A stretch of 45,121 bases of DNA from Thermodesulfovibrio sp. (GCA_025057595.1 JANXBK010000011.1:1-45121), one strand, 5' to 3'; shown: positions 8,934-17,815, counted from the first letter of the stretch. Notes: a model not told the origin generated them from the letters alone. Numbers and translations are program-made.

Positions 8934-10201
8934 CTAAGCTTCCTCACTTTAAGAGTAAGCCCTATAACTTCCTCAACAACTACTTCTTCGTCTTTTTTAA
9001 TCTCTTCATCAGAAATAGCCTGCCAAAGCTCTCCATGAACCATAACCATTCCATTTTGGCTGTTAATATCAGTTTTAGCAACTCCCTTAAGTCCAATAAG
9101 TTCTTCAACTCCTGTAACAGGCTTCCTTTTATGTGCCTTATAGGCAAGCCTAAGCAATACGCCAAAAAACAAAGCTGTTACTATTGTAACAGGGATAATA
9201 ACAGAAAGAGAAAGTTTGAAAAGAGGATTTGCAGTATCAAAAAGCATTAAGGATCCAAGAGCAAAGCAGATTATCCCTCCTAAAGTAAGCAATCCATGAG
9301 AGGGAAATTTAAGCTCTAAAATAAAAAGAATTACTCCCAGAAGAATTAATCCAGCTGCTGCATAGTTTATAGGAAGAGTCTGAAGGCTATAAAACGCAAG
9401 AATCAAGGAGATTGCACCAATTACTCCAGGGAAAATTGCACCAGGATTACTCAACTCAAATATAATTCCGTATATTCCAATCATTAAGAGAATATAGGCA
9501 ATATTTGGGTCACTTATGAAATTAAGAAATTTCTCTCTAAAATTCATATCAACTCTATTTATCTTCGCTGCTTTCGTATTTAAAGTGATCTCACCTTTAA
9601 CTGTTTTTACTTTCTTACCATTTATTTGTTTTATTAAAGAGTCTAAATCTTCAGCTATCAAATCTATAACTCCAAGCTTTAAAGCTTCGGACTCAGTTGA
9701 GGATATACTTTTTCTTACTGCCTGCTCAGCCCAGCTTATGTTTCTTCCTCTTTCTTTTGCAATTGATTTAATATAAGCAACTGCATCATTAGTTATCTTT
9801 TCAGCCATTTTTTTATCCATCTTTTCACCTATTGCTACCGGATGGGCAGCACCTATGTTGGTACCAGGTGACATAGCAGCTATATGAGCTGCTAAGGTTA
9901 TAAAAGCTCCTGCACTTGCAGCACGAGCACCCTTTGGTGAAACATAAACAACTACAGGTAGTTGAGAGTTCATTATCTCTTTAACAATACTTCTCATTGA
10001 TGTATCAAGACCACCAGGTGTGTCAAGTTGAATTATAACCGCTTCTGCATTAATTTCGTGAGCCTTTTTTATTCCCTTTGTCACATACTCTGCATGAGGT
10101 GGATTTATTACTCCGTTTACAGTAAGAACAACTATATCTTTTGCATAGGCAAACTTAAAGGAAAATATTAATATTAATAAAATTAGAAAGAATAGGTTCA
10201 T
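8930..10201 (-). CDS. NfeD/ClpP-class membrane serine protease
   Basis: This is a 423-residue long NfeD (NfeD1b). A signal peptide fills residues 1-20, ending FAYA. A ClpP-like domain follows with VSPKGARAASAGAFI, where the Ser after ASAG's first Ala is the expected nucleophile, and a lysine in DAVAYIKSIAKERG as general base of a Ser-Lys dyad. Four to five membrane segments lie at about 228-350, and an OB-fold NfeD domain closes the protein (GLKGVAKTDIN onward). The family cleaves stomatin-like proteins, but no stomatin gene is adjacent. It lies 6 bases after the AOR stop, shows no Shine-Dalgarno, and has its own TGTTATAAT box. The CerR-like gene follows with a 4-base overlap. Confidence 0.9.
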   Translation of the reverse strand: MNLFFLILLILIFSFKFAYAKDIVVLTVNGVINPPHAEYVTKGIKKAHEINAEAVIIQLDTPGGLDTSMRSIVKEIMNSQLPVVVYVSPKGARAASAGAFITLAAHIAAMSPGTNIGAAHPVAIGEKMDKKMAEKITNDAVAYIKSIAKERGRNISWAEQAVRKSISSTESEALKLGVIDLIAEDLDSLIKQINGKKVKTVKGEITLNTKAAKINRVDMNFREKFLNFISDPNIAYILLMIGIYGIIFELSNPGAIFPGVIGAISLILAFYSLQTLPINYAAAGLILLGVILFILELKFPSHGLLTLGGIICFALGSLMLFDTANPLFKLSLSVIIPVTIVTALFFGVLLRLAYKAHKRKPVTGVEELIGLKGVAKTDINSQNGMVMVHGELWQAISDEEIKKDEEVVVEEVIGLTLKVRKLS

Positions 10202-10206
10202 AAAAA

Positions 10207-10215
10207 ATTATAACA
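10207..10215 (-). promoter_or_regulatory. Extended -10 box predicting a leaderless nfeD-type transcript
   Basis: TGTTATAAT reads on the minus strand and ends 5 bases before the ATG at 10201. It overlaps the AOR stop codon. No -35 match and no Shine-Dalgarno are visible. It could be a separate start for the nfeD-ceramide genes. Confidence 0.45.
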
Positions 10216-11968
10216 AACTTTTAATCTTTTCTCTTAGAATCTCAATTATTCTGTCTGCAAAATCCTTTTTTAGTAAACCAATTGAGGAGGGTAGCTCAAA
10301 AACTCTTTTTGGTAAACTTAAACTGCTAAGATCAAAACCAGATTTAATTTTAAAACGATACTTATCTATGTAAATCTTCTGCCCAATCTTCAATAACTCC
10401 TCTTTGCTTATATTATATCCAGTAAGCTTAAGACATCTTAAAATCACATCTACTGTATAAATCTCTCTTCCAAAGAAACATATTACAAGAGTTGAAAGAA
10501 TCTGTCTCCAACATTCCTCTGATATTATTTTATTAGCTATCTGCTCCTCATTTAATGGTCTCACCATAGCTTCTTTATCAATAGCATATCCTGCGGAATC
10601 GAGATGGCTATGTCTTGCACCAAATAGATAACCAATATGAGCAGCATATCCAGTATGATAACCAGGCATCTCATTTCCTCCATAGGTTAAAGCAAACTCT
10701 TTCCCTCCATATTTAGAGGATACATAATCAATACCTCTTCTTGTATCGTTGAAAAACTCACTTGTACCATAAACAATTTTCTTTATTATCTCAATATAGG
10801 TGTCTACATTACCCCATTGAGGAATGAGACCTTCTGTCATTTTTTCACTTATAACTCCCTTTTCAAAAGCTTCAGTGATCCAGGAAAGTACTACACCTGT
10901 TGATATAGCATCAAGACCCATATCTTCAACAACTTCAATTAGTTTTAAAACTCCCTCTGAGGAAGTTACTCCAAGCATGCTGCCAAGAGCATAAATTAAC
11001 TCATAATCATAAGATAAATAAACTGTTCTATAAAAATAGGGTTCATCCTCATAGGGTTTTCTTAATGTTGCTAAATGAATACAAGCTACAGGACAGTGAG
11101 AACAAGCAACTCTTCTGCCAAGATGTTTCTCTGCAAAACTCTCTCCTGATATATTGCTAATCTCTTGAAGCTCGTTTGTCAGTAGATTTTTTATAGGAAT
11201 ACCCCTTGAAAAACTAAGAGGCATTATATTTGAGGAAGTACCAAGCTCATGATACTTTCTCATCTTATCAGATTGAGCGAGTTGAGCAAGTAGTTCTCCA
11301 TAAACTTCTTTGTATTCTTTAAAATTAGTAACTTTTAAATCCCTTTTGCCTGAAACAACTACAGCTTTTAAATTTTTGCTCCCAAATACTGCACCAAGAC
11401 CGAGTCTGCCAAAGTGTCTATAAGTTTCGAGAGTAACACAGGCAAAACTTACCATTTTCTCTCCTGCAGGACCTATTCTCATGATTGTTCTAAGTCCTGC
11501 TCCCGGTTCTTGATTTCTTATGAGCCTTCCGGCAGAAACTCCTTCTTCAAGCCCCCATAGAGTTGTTGCATCTTTGAAGTAAACTTTATCTGAATGAATT
11601 GCAATATAGCAAGGTCTATCACTTCTTCCTTTTATAACTATTGCGCCGTATCCTGCCATTCTTATTGCTATAGCACTTCTTCCACCTGCGTGAGACTCTC
11701 CAAGATTACCTGTATGAGGAGATTTAAATACTGCAACTGTTTTTGAAGCAATCGGGAAAAGTCCATTTAAAGGACCTATAGCAAAAATGATAGGATTTTC
11801 AGGAGAAAAAGGATCTATATCATATCCACAGTTTTCGTGTAAAAGCTTAATAGCAACTCCTGTACCGCCTATAAATTGAGAAAATAGATCAGTTCTTTCT
11901 TCAACCCAAAATTTCTTTTTTGAAAGATCGATGTATAAAACTTTTTTTAATGTGTCCTCTTGAATCAT
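10208..11968 (-). CDS. Tungsten-dependent aldehyde:ferredoxin oxidoreductase
   Basis: This 586-residue enzyme of the AOR family should oxidise aldehydes to acids, passing electrons to ferredoxin, with a tungsten bis-pyranopterin cofactor. The N-terminal domain shows FIGGTGVAIKLL, GPLNGLFPIASK and GRLGLGAVFGSKNLKAVVV, typical of AOR_N. The cubane ligands appear as CSHCPVAC near residue 294, with a later cysteine in LVICFFGRE. Length is near the usual 600-620. The upstream ferredoxin overlaps it by ATGA, so the pair is probably a two-subunit enzyme. The aldehyde substrate cannot be read from the sequence. Confidence 0.93.
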   Translation of the reverse strand: MIQEDTLKKVLYIDLSKKKFWVEERTDLFSQFIGGTGVAIKLLHENCGYDIDPFSPENPIIFAIGPLNGLFPIASKTVAVFKSPHTGNLGESHAGGRSAIAIRMAGYGAIVIKGRSDRPCYIAIHSDKVYFKDATTLWGLEEGVSAGRLIRNQEPGAGLRTIMRIGPAGEKMVSFACVTLETYRHFGRLGLGAVFGSKNLKAVVVSGKRDLKVTNFKEYKEVYGELLAQLAQSDKMRKYHELGTSSNIMPLSFSRGIPIKNLLTNELQEISNISGESFAEKHLGRRVACSHCPVACIHLATLRKPYEDEPYFYRTVYLSYDYELIYALGSMLGVTSSEGVLKLIEVVEDMGLDAISTGVVLSWITEAFEKGVISEKMTEGLIPQWGNVDTYIEIIKKIVYGTSEFFNDTRRGIDYVSSKYGGKEFALTYGGNEMPGYHTGYAAHIGYLFGARHSHLDSAGYAIDKEAMVRPLNEEQIANKIISEECWRQILSTLVICFFGREIYTVDVILRCLKLTGYNISKEELLKIGQKIYIDKYRFKIKSGFDLSSLSLPKRVFELPSSIGLLKKDFADRIIEILREKIKSLL

Positions 11969-12360
11969 ATTCTTCTATACTCTAAGACTCTATAGTGACA
12001 ACTCTTTGCACATTCTCCACATTGAATACATATGACAGGCTTATTTTTAATGGTACTCCATCCAATAGCATCAAGAATACATGCCTTTACGCAGTAGCTA
12101 CAACCTGTGCATCTGTCCTCCTTCAGTAAAACTCCACCACTTTTTCTTACTATTAAAGCATCTTCAGGACAGCTACGAGCACAAGGAGGATCTTCACAGC
12201 CTCTACAGACAAATACAGAAAATCCACGAGAGATTCCACCTTGAGATCTTACTTTTATACAGGAGCTTTCAAGACCTACTGCTAAATGTGCTCTTCCACA
12301 AGCAAACATACAGATGAGACAACCAACACATTTTTCAGAATCTCTCACAAAAACAGGCAT
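11965..12360 (-). CDS. Polyferredoxin subunit of the AOR (four [4Fe-4S] clusters)
   Basis: This 131-residue electron carrier has four cysteine groups: CVGCLICMFAC, CRGCEDPPCARSC, CTGCSYCVKAC and CIQCGECAKSC. Together they give sixteen ligands, enough for four [4Fe-4S] clusters in the HycB/CooF/AOR-ferredoxin style. There is no signal peptide, so it works in the cytoplasm. Its stop overlaps the AOR ATG, and it should carry electrons from that enzyme. Its ATG lies 6 bases after a TATAAT box, inside a perfect palindrome, with no Shine-Dalgarno. Confidence 0.92.
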   Translation of the reverse strand: MPVFVRDSEKCVGCLICMFACGRAHLAVGLESSCIKVRSQGGISRGFSVFVCRGCEDPPCARSCPEDALIVRKSGGVLLKEDRCTGCSYCVKACILDAIGWSTIKNKPVICIQCGECAKSCHYRVLEYRRI

Positions 12361-12364
12361 AGAA

Positions 12365-12386
12365 AAATTATAACATGTTATAATTT
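12365..12386. promoter_or_regulatory. 22-base perfect palindrome carrying divergent extended -10 boxes
   Basis: The palindrome lies between two genes that start 36 bases apart. Its right arm is TGTTATAAT (12376-12384) on the plus strand; the left arm is the same sequence on the minus strand (12375-12367). The minus-strand box ends 6 bases before the ferredoxin ATG and the plus-strand box ends 12 bases before the PAP2 gene ATG. It could also be a dyad operator; nothing else here distinguishes the two readings. Confidence 0.6.
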
Positions 12387-12396
12387 CAAATTAAAT

Positions 12397-14409
12397 ATGG
12401 AACGAGAGATTTTACTTTTTTTTCATAAGACTCTCGCCAATAATTTCTTAGATGTTATTATGATTTTCTTTACCAAAAAGGGTTGGATTTTTTTGACTCC
12501 TCTGTTGTTGTGGATTATGTTTAAATTTCTAAGAGATAAAAACTATAAATTATTTTTTTATTTGATATTTGCAATTTTATTAGGAGTCTTTTTTTCTGAT
12601 TGGCTCTCCCATGAACTAAAAAATATTATTCAAAGAGTTCGCCCCTGCCAAACTGAGTACTTCAGAGGTATTGTAGGATGTGCTCACTCATATAGCTTTC
12701 CCTCAACTCATGCTTCTAACGCCTTTACTTCCTCAACAGTTTTAATTTTTTTTCTAAGAAAGCTTTCAGTATCAAAAAAAATTAAAAATATTCTGTCAAT
12801 ATATATATTGTTAATCGCCTCTTTGATCTCAATTTCCAGAGTATATCTTGGTGTTCACTGGGCTACAGATATCTTAGCTGGTGCAATATTTGGAGTAATT
12901 TTAGGATATCTTATCTTTTACACCCTCCTAAAAATAAACTCCTTAAAAAGGGCTTTTTATTTTTTTCTTTTTATAATAACTATTTTTAGAATTTACTTTA
13001 TTCTCTATTCACCAATAGATCTTTCACCTGATGAAGCCCATTATTGGGAGTGGAGTCGAAGACTTGACTTAAGTTATTACTCAAAAGGTCCAATGATTGC
13101 CTATTTAATTGCTATTTCAACTGGCGTTTTTGGAAACAATCCTTTTGGAGTAAGAGTCCTTGCAGTGGTATGCTCTTTTCTATGCAGTGTTTTTCTCTAT
13201 AAAATTGGAAATAAACTTTTTAATGAAAGAGTCGGATATATAAGTGGATTACTTTTTCAATTAATACCTCTATTTTCAGCTTTTGGAGTTATCTTTACAA
13301 TTGACAGTCCTTTCATTCTGTTTTGGATTATCTCAACGTATCTTTTTATACTTGCCCAAGAGGGTAAAATAAGATATTGGTTACTTCTTGGAGTATTCAT
13401 CGGATTTGGACTTCTTACTAAGTATACTATGGCTTTTTTCTACTTGTGCATATTTATTTATCTACTGAAAAAAACTCATAGCTACATAGACAATTTTAAA
13501 AACCCAATGCTTTATTTATGCGTAGTTTTATCCATATTTGTATTTTCTCCAGTTATAATTTGGAACTTTCAACACGACTGGGTTACACTTAAACATACAG
13601 CAGGACAAGCAAATTTATATGAAGGGGTTAAAATTTCTCTAAGATCTTTTGCTGAATTCGTAGGAAGCCAACTATTAGTTGTTACACCTTTAATCTTTAT
13701 TGCGGGTTTTTATCTTCTTTTTAAAAGAAATATTTTCCAAAACAAACACTGGTGGTTTCTTATTTCTTTTTCTATGCCTGTATTTATCTTTTTTTTACTC
13801 AAAAGCTTACAAGGTAAAGTTCAAGCAAATTGGGCGATGCCCGCATATATTCCTTTTTTATTAGTAATATCTTATGCCTTTGAAAGGAATATACTCAAAA
13901 AACTCATTATTTCTTCAGTGATCTTAGCCTCTATTTTTACATTTTTAACTTATGTAATACCCTTCTTCAATCTACCGGCAAATATTGATCCCTCTTTAAG
14001 ACTTAAAGGCTGGAGACAGCTTGGAATTAAAGTATCAGAAATTAAAAAAGAGATGGAAAAATCTGGAAATGTGATAATCTTTTCTGATAGATATCAAGTA
14101 TCTAGTGAGCTTGCTTTTTATGTAAAGGGATATCCTACAGTTTACTGTATTAATCTCGGAAGACGAATGAATCAATATGATTTATGGCAATCAATAAATA
14201 GTGAACTTAAAACCGAAACAAAAACTCACGGAATTTATGTTGTCTATGGAATAAAAAACGAACCTGCAGCTGAGGTCTCCTCGGCTTTTGAAAGATGTAC
14301 TTCTGAGACTTTTACAGCAAAACAAAAGGGTGTTAAAATTAGAGAGTATACTATTTTTAAATGCTATAATTTTAAAGGTATGATTTTAAGAAAACCTGAA
14401 AAATACTAA
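12397..14409 (+). CDS. PAP2 phosphatase fused to ArnT/PMT-like (GT39/83) glycosyltransferase
   Basis: This 670-residue membrane protein has two enzymes in one chain. Residues 1-190 are a PAP2 phosphatase with KNIIQRVRP, SYSFPSTHASNAF and SRVYLGVHWATD, the three lipid-phosphatase motifs. Residues 200-560 are a multi-spanning PMT_2 glycosyltransferase whose first loop has LSPDEAHYWEWSR, holding the family's acidic catalytic residue. A soluble tail of about 100 residues follows. The phosphatase could recycle an undecaprenyl or lipid A phosphate while the transferase moves a sugar from a polyprenyl-phosphate carrier. The open frame extends upstream to 12286, but that lies in the ferredoxin gene; the ATG at 12397 just after the promoter is the natural start. 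Confidence 0.88.
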   Translation: MEREILLFFHKTLANNFLDVIMIFFTKKGWIFLTPLLLWIMFKFLRDKNYKLFFYLIFAILLGVFFSDWLSHELKNIIQRVRPCQTEYFRGIVGCAHSYSFPSTHASNAFTSSTVLIFFLRKLSVSKKIKNILSIYILLIASLISISRVYLGVHWATDILAGAIFGVILGYLIFYTLLKINSLKRAFYFFLFIITIFRIYFILYSPIDLSPDEAHYWEWSRRLDLSYYSKGPMIAYLIAISTGVFGNNPFGVRVLAVVCSFLCSVFLYKIGNKLFNERVGYISGLLFQLIPLFSAFGVIFTIDSPFILFWIISTYLFILAQEGKIRYWLLLGVFIGFGLLTKYTMAFFYLCIFIYLLKKTHSYIDNFKNPMLYLCVVLSIFVFSPVIIWNFQHDWVTLKHTAGQANLYEGVKISLRSFAEFVGSQLLVVTPLIFIAGFYLLFKRNIFQNKHWWFLISFSMPVFIFFLLKSLQGKVQANWAMPAYIPFLLVISYAFERNILKKLIISSVILASIFTFLTYVIPFFNLPANIDPSLRLKGWRQLGIKVSEIKKEMEKSGNVIIFSDRYQVSSELAFYVKGYPTVYCINLGRRMNQYDLWQSINSELKTETKTHGIYVVYGIKNEPAAEVSSAFERCTSETFTAKQKGVKIREYTIFKCYNFKGMILRKPEKY

Positions 14410-14412
14410 AAA

Positions 14413-15357
14413 ATGGATCTGTCAATTATTATTCCTCTTTACAATGAAGAAGAAAATATTGAGGAGCTTCATAAAAAACTTACAGAGACTCTAAGTAAGC
14501 TTTCTCTTTCTTATGAGATTATATATGTGGATGATGGAAGTATCGATAACACTTTAAAAATTCTTGAAGAAATTCAGAAAAACGATCCCCACGTAGTTGT
14601 CTTAAGCTTTAGAAGAAACTTTGGACAAACAGCAGCTTTTGCTGCAGGATTTGATTTTGCAAGAGGTGACATAGTTGTCACGATGGATGGAGATCTTCAG
14701 AATGATCCTGCAGACATACCAAAACTTCTTGATGCAATAAAGGATGCTGATTTAGTAAGTGGATGGAGAAAAAAGAGAAAAGATCCCTTTTTTTCAAGAA
14801 GACTTCCATCAATGATTGCGAATTGGCTAATTGGAAAAGTTACAGGAGTAAGAATTCACGATTATGGATGTTCTCTTAAAGCTTACAGAAGAGATGTTAT
14901 AAAAAACTTAAGACTTTATGGAGAGATGCATCGCTTTATTCCCGCACTTGCAAGTTGGTATGGAGTAAAAATAAAAGAAGTGGAAGTAACACATCATCCC
15001 AGATATAAAGGAAAATCAAAATATGGAATAGGAAGAACAATAAAAGTACTTCTTGATCTTGTCACAGTAAAGTTTCTTCACAGTTTTTCAACAAAGCCAA
15101 TTCAATTTTTTGGTCCAATTGGTGTTTTATTTATGGTATTAGGTACTGTTACAGTAGGATATCTTTTTGTACTGAAAATTATTAAAGGAGTATCTATTGG
15201 TGGCAGACCTCTACTTCTTGGAGGTTTTTTCTCTGTCTTGATAGGATTAAACTTTATTGGTATGGGGCTTCTTGGTGAGATGATTGTAAGGGTTTATCAT
15301 GAAACACAAAAAAAACCCATCTATATTATTAAGAAAATTTTAGGTCCTGGAGATTGA
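14413..15357 (+). CDS. GT2 polyprenyl-phosphate glycosyltransferase (GtrB/ArnC/Dpm1-like)
   Basis: This 314-residue enzyme probably loads a sugar from a nucleotide onto polyprenyl phosphate on the cytoplasmic face. The GT-A domain has IIPLYNEEENI at the start, YVDDGSIDNT, the metal motif DGDLQNDP, and DYGCSLKAYRRDV. Two membrane segments near residues 235-260 and 270-295 anchor it, as in GtrB. It begins 3 bases after the PAP2-GT fusion, which is a plausible user of its product, and its stop overlaps the next TTG. The sugar is unknown. Confidence 0.9.
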   Translation: MDLSIIIPLYNEEENIEELHKKLTETLSKLSLSYEIIYVDDGSIDNTLKILEEIQKNDPHVVVLSFRRNFGQTAAFAAGFDFARGDIVVTMDGDLQNDPADIPKLLDAIKDADLVSGWRKKRKDPFFSRRLPSMIANWLIGKVTGVRIHDYGCSLKAYRRDVIKNLRLYGEMHRFIPALASWYGVKIKEVEVTHHPRYKGKSKYGIGRTIKVLLDLVTVKFLHSFSTKPIQFFGPIGVLFMVLGTVTVGYLFVLKIIKGVSIGGRPLLLGGFFSVLIGLNFIGMGLLGEMIVRVYHETQKKPIYIIKKILGPGD

Positions 15358-16247
15358 GAAACTATTTAAAATTCCTTATTCGTCTTCTAATTACAACTGT
15401 TTTGATATTTTTTCTTTTTCAAAAACTAAATTTTTCAGAATTTTATCAAGCTTTGAAAAAATCAAATCTGATTTATATTGTTTTTGCCTCTTTTCTCTAT
15501 CTGCTTTCTTCCTATATATCAACTTTAAGATGGAAAATATTTATTTCTTCTTCAAAAATAAAAATCTCTGAACTTTTCTCTCTTTATTTGATTGGCTCCT
15601 TTTTCAATATTACTTTGCCAGGAATAGTAAGTGGTGACATAGTAAAAATTTTAATGATCAAAGATAAAGTTAACTTAAGAGAAGCTATTTTTTCTATATT
15701 TATGGATAGATATATAGGATTTTCCGTCTTACTTTTTGTTGGCTTTATATTTTTTTTGATTTTCTATCCAAAACTACCCAAAAGTTGGATTTTATGGAGT
15801 GTGCCTATAAGTTTTCTTGGCTTTATACTCTTTTCTTTATTTCTATATATATTAGTCAACTTTAGATTCCTAAAGGAGTTTAAATCGTTACTGGGTTGTC
15901 TTAAAAAAAATCAGATTTTTATGACCCTAATACTCTCTCTGTTTATTCAGTTTTGTGTTATCTTTTCTGTATATGTGGTGACAAAATCTATAAATCTTGA
16001 ACTGTCTTTTTTTAAAATTGCTATCTTTTTGCCAGTGATAATTTTAATTACCACATTGCCTATATCGATCTCAGGAGTGGGAGTAAGAGAGTGGTGTTTT
16101 CTTTTGTTTTTTGAAAAATTTATACCACCAGAAAAAGCTTTGGCTACCTCTGTTCTTTGGTTTGCTTCTGTAGTTTTTGCATCCCTGATAGGTGGATTTG
16201 AATATCTAAGATTAAAAAAGAAGTCTTTGAATATAAAACAAAAATAG
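15354..16247 (+). CDS. Lysylphosphatidylglycerol synthase TM/UPF0104 family protein (flippase-like)
   Basis: This 297-residue protein consists largely of hydrophobic segments (about seven or eight) and matches the LPG_synthase_TM family by pattern: TLRWKIFI, LIGSFFNITLPGIVSGDIVK, the FMDRYIGF block and ISGVGVREW. Members are proposed flippases or membrane parts of glycan pathways; the catalytic MprF lysyl-transfer domain is absent. It starts with TTG overlapping the GT2 stop (TTGA). It likely serves the same lipid-linked sugar pathway as the two preceding genes. Its 3' end overlaps the convergent HDOD gene by 36 bases. Confidence 0.85.
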   Translation: MRNYLKFLIRLLITTVLIFFLFQKLNFSEFYQALKKSNLIYIVFASFLYLLSSYISTLRWKIFISSSKIKISELFSLYLIGSFFNITLPGIVSGDIVKILMIKDKVNLREAIFSIFMDRYIGFSVLLFVGFIFFLIFYPKLPKSWILWSVPISFLGFILFSLFLYILVNFRFLKEFKSLLGCLKKNQIFMTLILSLFIQFCVIFSVYVVTKSINLELSFFKIAIFLPVIILITTLPISISGVGVREWCFLLFFEKFIPPEKALATSVLWFASVVFASLIGGFEYLRLKKKSLNIKQK

Positions 16248-17771
16248 AAGTCTTTTTAGGTCTTTAAGATTATTTGGAAAAGAGTCTTTTCTTAATTTTT
16301 CTAAAACTTCTTGACTACTAATGCTTTCTTCAATTGGAAGATGATACTTCTTTATTATCTGTTCTGCAATATAGAAAACATCCTCTCTTCTTTCTCTTAA
16401 AGGAGGAATTTTAAAGAAAACAGGATTTAATAAATTAATCAATTCAGCTGAAAACTCTCCAGCTGCTGCTTTAACTCTTATATCCTCTTTTCCAATTAAG
16501 ATAAATTTTATGTCTTTTATCTCTGTTGCCTCTATTTCTCCCATTCTATAATATATTCCTGTCTTAAGGGCTTTTTTTAATTTTTCTTGAAACTCTATTG
16601 GCATTCTATCAAACTCTTTTATTACTAAAGTTGCACCTTGGGCGATCTCTAAAATTCCTTTCTTACCTTTTCTACCCAAATATCCTTCCTTTATTCCAAA
16701 AAACTCCTCTTCAAGAGTCTCTACATCAACATCAGAAAAAATCATTATGAGAGGTTTATCTCTTCTTGGATTGTCTTCTGAAAGATGAAGTGCTGCAGCT
16801 AATAATCTTTTACCTGTAGCTGTTTCTCCATAAATATAAATATTTCTATTAGATGCATTCTCCTTGAATAGATTTTGTAACATCTTAGCAAACGTAGAAT
16901 TTTTAGTTTCAAACTTAAATCTTCTAAGCTCATAAAATCTATCTGCTGAAAATCGTATCTCTTCAGTAACGTTAAACTGCTCTGCAACTTTAAGAAATCT
17001 GTCCATTGAAGTTTGAAGAATCTCTAAGGAGTCAGATTCTTTAACTCTGAAGTATCGTTTTGAAAGCTCTAAAAAAAGCTCTTTGTTGTCAATCACAGAG
17101 GGAAACATTAAAGCTTGAGCTCCGTAAGCAGACAGATCTGACAAAAGAGCAAGATTACAACTTCTTTGAATCGTTGAACCAAAAGGAGCTATACAATGAC
17201 TAATATCTTTACGACCATCTTTCGTAAAGATTTTACTTAAGGTGTTAACAACTTCTTTAAAGGGTAAAAAAATAATATTTCTTTTTAATGCCTCTATATT
17301 ATTTGTACCAAAAACAGCTTCTTCAAGGAAAACTCTATCTTCTATAGGTAGTTTGACAAGAAAATGAATTATACGCCGGTATTTTGGAAACTCATTCATC
17401 ATGAATATTAATCCAAGACAGGGAAGTAAACCTGCAAAAAAAGCCTCATCCTTATGAATATAGGCGAACCTTAATGCAAAAGAAAAACAGATTTCAGCAC
17501 TTAAAACTCCGTATATCCAAATTTGTAAGTCCTCTTCTTCAAGAAATAAATCTCTCTCAATTATTATCTCTTCTAATTTTTTCGTACCAAGATAGGTAAC
17601 TATTTGAGAGAAATCTGTTATCTCTATCTTGCTTGCTGGCTTATTTACCTCTCTTAAAAGAATATAAGCAATAATTGGATCATACCTTATATAATCTGAA
17701 ACTTTATTGCTATCTTCTATAAGGATTTCTCTTAATTTAGATATTGTATGTTTGAATACAGGTAAACTCAT
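16212..17771 (-). CDS. HDOD domain protein with degenerate sigma54-activator AAA+ domain
   Basis: This 519-residue regulator has an HDOD-like helical N-terminus (about 1-210), a linker and an NtrC-type AAA+ domain (about 285-500). Walker A is GETATGKRLL. The GAFTGA loop that contacts sigma54 is replaced by EGYLGRKG after EEEFFGIK, and the Walker B region reads GATLVIKEF instead of the usual GGTLFLDEI, so its aspartate is a lysine. The arginine-finger region PPLRERREDV is kept, but no Fis-type HTH follows. It is unlikely to be a working sigma54 activator and may be a signalling or binding protein. It has a TATAAT box 7 bases before its ATG and no Shine-Dalgarno. Confidence 0.8.
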   Translation of the reverse strand: MSLPVFKHTISKLREILIEDSNKVSDYIRYDPIIAYILLREVNKPASKIEITDFSQIVTYLGTKKLEEIIIERDLFLEEEDLQIWIYGVLSAEICFSFALRFAYIHKDEAFFAGLLPCLGLIFMMNEFPKYRRIIHFLVKLPIEDRVFLEEAVFGTNNIEALKRNIIFLPFKEVVNTLSKIFTKDGRKDISHCIAPFGSTIQRSCNLALLSDLSAYGAQALMFPSVIDNKELFLELSKRYFRVKESDSLEILQTSMDRFLKVAEQFNVTEEIRFSADRFYELRRFKFETKNSTFAKMLQNLFKENASNRNIYIYGETATGKRLLAAALHLSEDNPRRDKPLIMIFSDVDVETLEEEFFGIKEGYLGRKGKKGILEIAQGATLVIKEFDRMPIEFQEKLKKALKTGIYYRMGEIEATEIKDIKFILIGKEDIRVKAAAGEFSAELINLLNPVFFKIPPLRERREDVFYIAEQIIKKYHLPIEESISSQEVLEKLRKDSFPNNLKDLKRLLFLFYIQRLLF

Positions 17772-17773
17772 TG

Positions 17774-17791
17774 TTTTTATTATAATAAAAA
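17774..17791. promoter_or_regulatory. 18-base palindrome with overlapping TATAAT boxes, divergent promoter
   Basis: The minus-strand TATAAT (17784-17779) ends 7 bases before the HDOD gene ATG. The plus-strand TATAAT (17781-17786) would start mnmG mRNA near 17793, leaving a short leader with AAAGG before the ATG at 17816. The two boxes share four bases, so only one direction can open at a time. Confidence 0.55.
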
Positions 17792-17815
17792 GAGGATAAA
17801 ATTAAAAGGTAAAAA

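Noticed and set aside
12286-12396. N-terminal extension of the PAP2-GT fusion
   Set aside because: It runs antisense through the ferredoxin gene and lies upstream of the promoter. The 37 residues show no membrane or phosphatase features.
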